From positions 1-19,027 of the forward strand of contig JADNRX010000874.1 in the NCBI GenBank assembly GCA_015501595.1: DNA of 19,027 nt, in the 5' to 3' direction. The position numbers and the translations under genes are program-made. Positions 15,312 to 19,027 of the stretch are shown here, in pieces (the first letter of the stretch is position 1; every line of letters starts with the position of its first letter). The notes under the pieces are model-generated. The model saw only the letters and a list, made by a program, of their open reading frames with translations, was not told the origin of the DNA and made no database searches. The DNA comes from Hymenopellis radicata. Its lineage: Eukaryota; Basidiomycota; Agaricomycetes; Agaricales; Physalacriaceae.

Positions 15312-17343
15312 ATGGATGTTGATGAGCTAGATGTATCGACATGTTCTGACTTATATGTCGTTGAGCATCCAGCTTTCAGTGACTCTATGTCTGATTCAAC
15401 AAACTCTGGGAATCGTGAAGAGCGACCCGGATCATCGACTCCGCCGACTCGTAAGTGTCGAAATCTTTTACTTGATTAAAACTCACCAGTTCTTAGAAAT
15501 CGAGTTCATCCGCCATCTTTCCGATATCACCGGCTATATAGAAACCATCCAACATTTTCAACTAGGCACGGAGGCGTTGCATCGTCTTGCTGATCGACAG
15601 CAGGCACCACCTGTTTTGATGCAATCCACTCGTCTACTGCTAGAACTTGTTCGATCGCCAATGAAGGAGGACAACCTATCTAGTATTCCACAACTCTGGG
15701 AGCTGTTGGATGCTTCGCGGGCAGACGTGCATGCTAGCGAAGCCATGCTACACCTTCATCACTAGGTGATCTTGCAGACTCACGGTATACTACATGCCTG
15801 GGTACGAACGACACTAGTTCAGCTGCGTAATCCTCCCGAGTGGCTTCAGCGTTTACAGGACAAAATCACGGCGGTTGTCAATAACCAGTTCTCCTCATCC
15901 GTCGAGACCATTTCCTTCATATCATCTGAATACCTTCCATCGTTGCCATCAAAGACATTTGTCTACACTCATCCTATTCGTCGTGAATTGCCACCTGCAG
16001 GGAAGATTGGACGTCACACCGCTCGTACCATTATGGTCAATATTTTGGAGGACTGGCTTGGTTATCCAAGTAGTCGACTAGCGCAGGAGCAAGGTCGATT
16101 TGCGGAACTCCTCATGCGTACATATTCTCCTGATGTGGTGCCTTCACTGATGCTGCTACCATGTGTCTGGAATGCCTATGTCGATCCTGCTCGTCACTTG
16201 ACACGTTATCAGACAGGTAGAAGGAAGAGGCACATATCCGAAAATGACTGGACACATTTGGAAGAGGCCTTACAACAGGTGAATTTGGACGTTTCCTCAG
16301 AACAAAGTGCTCCGACTCTGCATCAAGCACTGGCGCAGATTACTGCGAATGCTTCGACGTTCACGACAGCTGCGAATCCCACTACCGCACATGTACAGAA
16401 CTCCAATGCTCTACCTACCGACAGTCATACACCACCGGATCATCGCCATCACCAGATATTCAATTGACTCCAATGTTGGAGTTCCTTCAGCACCTCTCGC
16501 CGCTCCTCGTCAATCCGTTCTTTGCCTCCGACAACCTTATGCAATATGTCGCAGGAGATATGGATTCTTTCCTGCCGTTTCGTGAACGTGCCCCAACACG
16601 TCGTCATCTCCTGTCGAATCCGAAATTCACAAATCCGGCGACAGCTACCTCTCTTGCAGCATTGAAGTTTACTTCTCTCGCGTATGTTCACTTTTAATTC
16701 GCCCCGTGTTACTACGCACGACAGTTGGTTTGAGACTGAGGAGGATTGGTGGGAGTATCGTGGGTTCGGCGGAAGAGAAGATGAGGCTGAGTTTTGTAAT
16801 GGACGAGCATTTGGACGCATCCTTGGACGGGAACAGAGCACTTTGAGGAGATTTGGGCAGCTTCAGAGCCGCTTTATGCTTGGATCACTGATAGGCGACG
16901 CTCCTTCAGGGAAGTACTCGAATATATACGAACATCGAAGACGCACGGCACGCTCTCTCTTCCGACAATGGGAGATCTAGTCGCTATGCTTTTCGTGGAG
17001 GATCTAGTTTACGCCGGCTTCTTGGACATGCCGACACCAGAGGAGTTTGCGACAGAGATGTCGCGTTTGAGGCTTGGCGCTAAAGATGCTCTCATTGGAA
17101 TGGGTTTATTACATGACTCCTTTACTTCGCAGGACATTGCCGAGCAGTTCTTGAAGGTCCATAGGTGCGCTTCATTCTAGTGTTTATTAAAGCTCAGGCT
17201 GCTGATAGGTATTCAGATATTTGGATGTCCATCTTTCGCAGGAGGAAAAGGTTGTCATGCATTTTGATGTCTTCATGACGGAACATGCACTGTGCAAGAT
17301 CAAACGGCTTCGACAACAACATTCTTACTTACCGTCGCATTAG
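15312..17343 (+). CDS. Gene B: multi-exon hypothetical protein, family unknown
   Basis: Proposed exons: 15312-15450, 15497-15726, 15778 to about 16391, about 16424-16681, 16725-16748, 16808-17164 and 17217-17343, with introns of 46, 51, (32?), 43, 59 and 52 nt. The protein starts MDVDELDV (acidic), then IEFIRHLSDITGYIETIQHF, FVYTHPIRRELPPAGKIGRH, PTMGDLVAMLFVEDLVYAGF and ends LRQQHSYLPSH. It is mostly helical in appearance, with a Thr/Ser/Pro-rich linker near 16340-16450. No transmembrane segment, signal peptide or known motif is seen. The 16392-16423 gap is short for an intron and may instead be a frameshift; the 24-nt exon is also doubtful. The start could lie upstream, because an intron acceptor (CTGCAG, to 15259) precedes an open stretch in the same frame. 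Same strand as gene A; a pair of unknown purpose. Confidence 0.55.
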
Positions 17344-18080
17344 TAGTTCCCGTAACCGTGTACAAAAAATTTATTTGATCTGACGACTTGTTGTCTGCCT
17401 CGATGAATCCTCGAAACCATCATCACCCAGTCTCATTCCCTCCTCTTCCCTCCTTCTCTCTCTTACTATCTCTGCCTCTATCTCTTTATACTATTCTTTT
17501 CATTCATTGCCGTGGTACTCCCGTCGTCGTCGCCGACGTTGTTGCCATCGCCTCAATCGCGGACGCGCCAAAAGCGTGACCGCTGAGTTCGATCATCACA
17601 GGTCGGTCTCTTTCTCCCACCACCATCTCACCTCCCTAACTCGATTCCACCCTTAGCTTCCGGCCTCGACGTCGTCTCTTACCCATCTGTTGATGCTCCG
17701 GTTAGTTCTTTGTCGTCTACTGTCAGCAACGTCCTTTCTAACACTGTTTACAGGTTTTCCTATCGACATGTGTTCCCGCCTTCGACGTTGACGGGCTCTT
17801 CGACGCCGTGCTTCGACTCTTCAAGGCTCTTTTCGATGATGTCATGTGAACCCAGATGGCTGAGCTTGGTGCGTTGTTCGTAGTCATTTCAGTGAACACC
17901 CTACTTACCTCTTGTTATGTTAGGCAGACCCCTCCACGGTACGTCGCACTGCTCTTATTTTATAGCAATGGACTTACCATTGATACAGGCGCCGTCGTCC
18001 AAGCCGCTTCGTCTGTCTGACCTGACCTTGATTTCATCCTTTCATTCGGACGCGACCAGAGTCTTGACGAGAACAGGCGT
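17344..18080. other. Weakly coding region with a CT-rich tract
   Basis: 17430-17500 is a pyrimidine-rich CTCTCTT stretch followed by TTTATACT, as in many fungal promoters. After it come short exon-like pieces, for example FDVDGLFDAVLRLFKALFDD (about 17777-17840) ending MTGA-like, which look like relics of a small protein. No consistent gene model could be built. Confidence 0.3.
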
Positions 18081-18083
18081 TAG

Positions 18084-18503
18084 GAACATCGACATTATCA
18101 GATCATAAGACCAAATGATGCAGATAATGCGCGGCAGGTCGCCCTCGAGCATTCCTTCCAAGACCGTCTGACGCAAAAGTTTGACCAAGCACGACGTTAC
18201 ATCTGCAGTGGCGGGCCGGTCGTCCGCTCCAGTTTCTCTGAGGATATTGGTCCCTACGACCTTCCGTTAGCGCTCCCACGTCGATGTCGAGGCGTACCAG
18301 CAATCGCCAGACCTGATACGCGCCAAACACGCGTACAACTCTCAGCCCGAGCTTTCTCCCTTCATTCTCGTTGTTCTCGGCGCGGCGAGCTCGTCTATGT
18401 ATACAATTTGAATATTGCGGAAGTCTCCAGACAGCCTTCCTCTGCTGTACAGATGACCTACCGGTCACGGTTAACGGCCGAAGTTTTCCCACCTCATATA
18501 TGT
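18084..18503 (+). CDS. Open frame without recognised family
   Basis: Open for about 138 codons without an early ATG (for example DNARQVALEHSFQDRLTQKF, then FSEDIGPYDLPLALP). Composition is protein-like in its first half and Arg/Ser-rich in its second. It may be an exon of an unrecognised gene or chance; an antisense frame is open over the same stretch, which lowers confidence. Confidence 0.25.
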
Positions 18504-18537
18504 CTGTGATGCCTTATGTACAACCTTGCCAGTCGGT

Positions 18538-19009
18538 ATGCTTCCGCTATTCCTTCTGTTCGCGCTTTCGAGCGGCGCGTACGCCATATCTTCCTTAACA
18601 TGTACCACAGCACCTTCAAATGGGTCTTTTCCATCGTCACCAACGGAGTCGCCACCCCAATAATCATCTCTTCTGAAGACTGGGAAGACATTCACATAGC
18701 AGTGGACAACTTCGCGTCCGACATAGGGAACATCACAGGAATCCGCCCAATAGTTCTCGAGGCTGCAAAAATTTCCTCGGCCACAGACGCCATCATTGTG
18801 GGTCTCTAGACAAGACGTCTCTTATTTCATCGATCTCGGGATTCAACGTGTCCTCCTTACAAGGCCAATGGAGGCGTTTAGTGCCCAGGTCGTCGACAAT
18901 CCCGTGGATGGGTTGGAAACGGATATGTCATAGCAGGATCCGACAAGCGCGGCACTGTCTACGCGCTTTATGAGCATTCCGAGCAGTTTGGTGTATCTCC
19001 ATGGTACTG
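18538..19009 (+). pseudogene. GH115 alpha-glucuronidase-like gene, 5' part, frameshifted, runs off the window
   Basis: GH115 enzymes remove (4-O-methyl)glucuronate side chains from xylan outside the cell. ATG 18538 opens a clear signal peptide (MLPLFLLFALSSGAYA). Then, after a frame change near 18630, comes SIVTNGVATPIIISSEDWED and NITGIRPIVLEA...ATDAIIVG; after another near 18802, SLDKTSLISSISGFNVSSLQ; after a third near 18865, MEAFSAQVVDNPVDGLE; after a fourth near 18918, GYVIAGSDKRGTVYALYEHS and EQFGVSPWYW. The AGSDKRGT.Y..YE.SEQ.GVSPWYW block is the hallmark of GH115. The exon stops at a donor, TG/GTGAGTG (19010). Four frame changes in 470 bp mean a pseudogene, unless the assembly is poor here. 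The remainder lies beyond 19027. Confidence 0.85.
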
Positions 19010-19027
19010 GTGAGTGTTCCTCTGCCT

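Noticed and set aside
588..17343. Transposase, reverse transcriptase or Rep-helicase gene
   Set aside because: I looked for DDE, RT and RepHel-like motifs in the open frames and saw none; all elements appear non-autonomous.
18103..18492. Minus-strand 129-codon ORF
   Set aside because: Arg-rich and overlapping a similarly open plus-strand frame; no known motif in either, so only the plus-strand stretch is listed, at low confidence.

Overview
The window looks like TE-rich nuclear DNA of a basidiomycete fungus, most likely an Agaricomycete. The reasons are very short GT-AG introns (mostly 43-59 nt) that restore known protein families when removed, a eukaryotic SMC5 fragment, plant-cell-wall enzymes (GH28, GH115), and hAT-type elements with 8-bp target duplications. 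The species cannot be named from the sequence. No gene of known family here is both complete and uninterrupted. The window is a graveyard of gene fragments overlaid by nested transposons.

Region 1 (1-8000): exons of an L-fuconate dehydratase-like gene (+) are split at 588 by a 5.0-kb insertion (588-5591) with 29-bp terminal inverted repeats. That insertion carries a 43-bp minisatellite, two diverged direct duplications, short perfect hairpins and no recognisable transposase. After it the dehydratase resumes for two exon pieces. It is then fused at a 5-bp microhomology to an antisense endopolygalacturonase (GH28) fragment, followed by an antisense SMC5 fragment bracketed by two ~95-bp direct repeats. 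Introns are kept in all three, so these are genomic, not cDNA-derived, pieces.

Region 2 (8000-17343): two same-strand multi-exon genes. Gene A (8102-14630) shows a 2-oxoglutarate/Fe(II) dioxygenase-like core (HxD, distal His, Arg). It is cut inside an exon by a 4464-bp hAT-like element (9005-13468, duplication GTCGTCGG); removing the element and one duplication copy rejoins the frame exactly. Two more hAT-like elements (9632-10828, duplication CCCACAAA; 12161-12576, duplication TCGTGCTA) and a 1.1-kb foldback element (11021-12125) sit inside the first. Each hAT-like element has its own palindrome-based subterminal motif. The 9632-10828 element contains a dense string of short stem-loops, and the large hAT carries two outward-facing tRNA-like sequences in mirrored positions. 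A 425-bp MITE with 72-bp inverted repeats separates gene A from gene B (15312-17343), an unrecognised protein gene.

Region 3 (17344-19027): weakly coding DNA, then the first exons of a GH115 alpha-glucuronidase-like gene with a clear signal peptide but at least four frame changes, running off the window.

The genes do not form one pathway. Fuconate dehydratase, GH28 and GH115 all relate to sugar or cell-wall breakdown, but each is broken. The strongest points of interest are the nested palindrome-ended elements with their hairpin array and tRNA-like sequences, and the gene-fragment mosaic.
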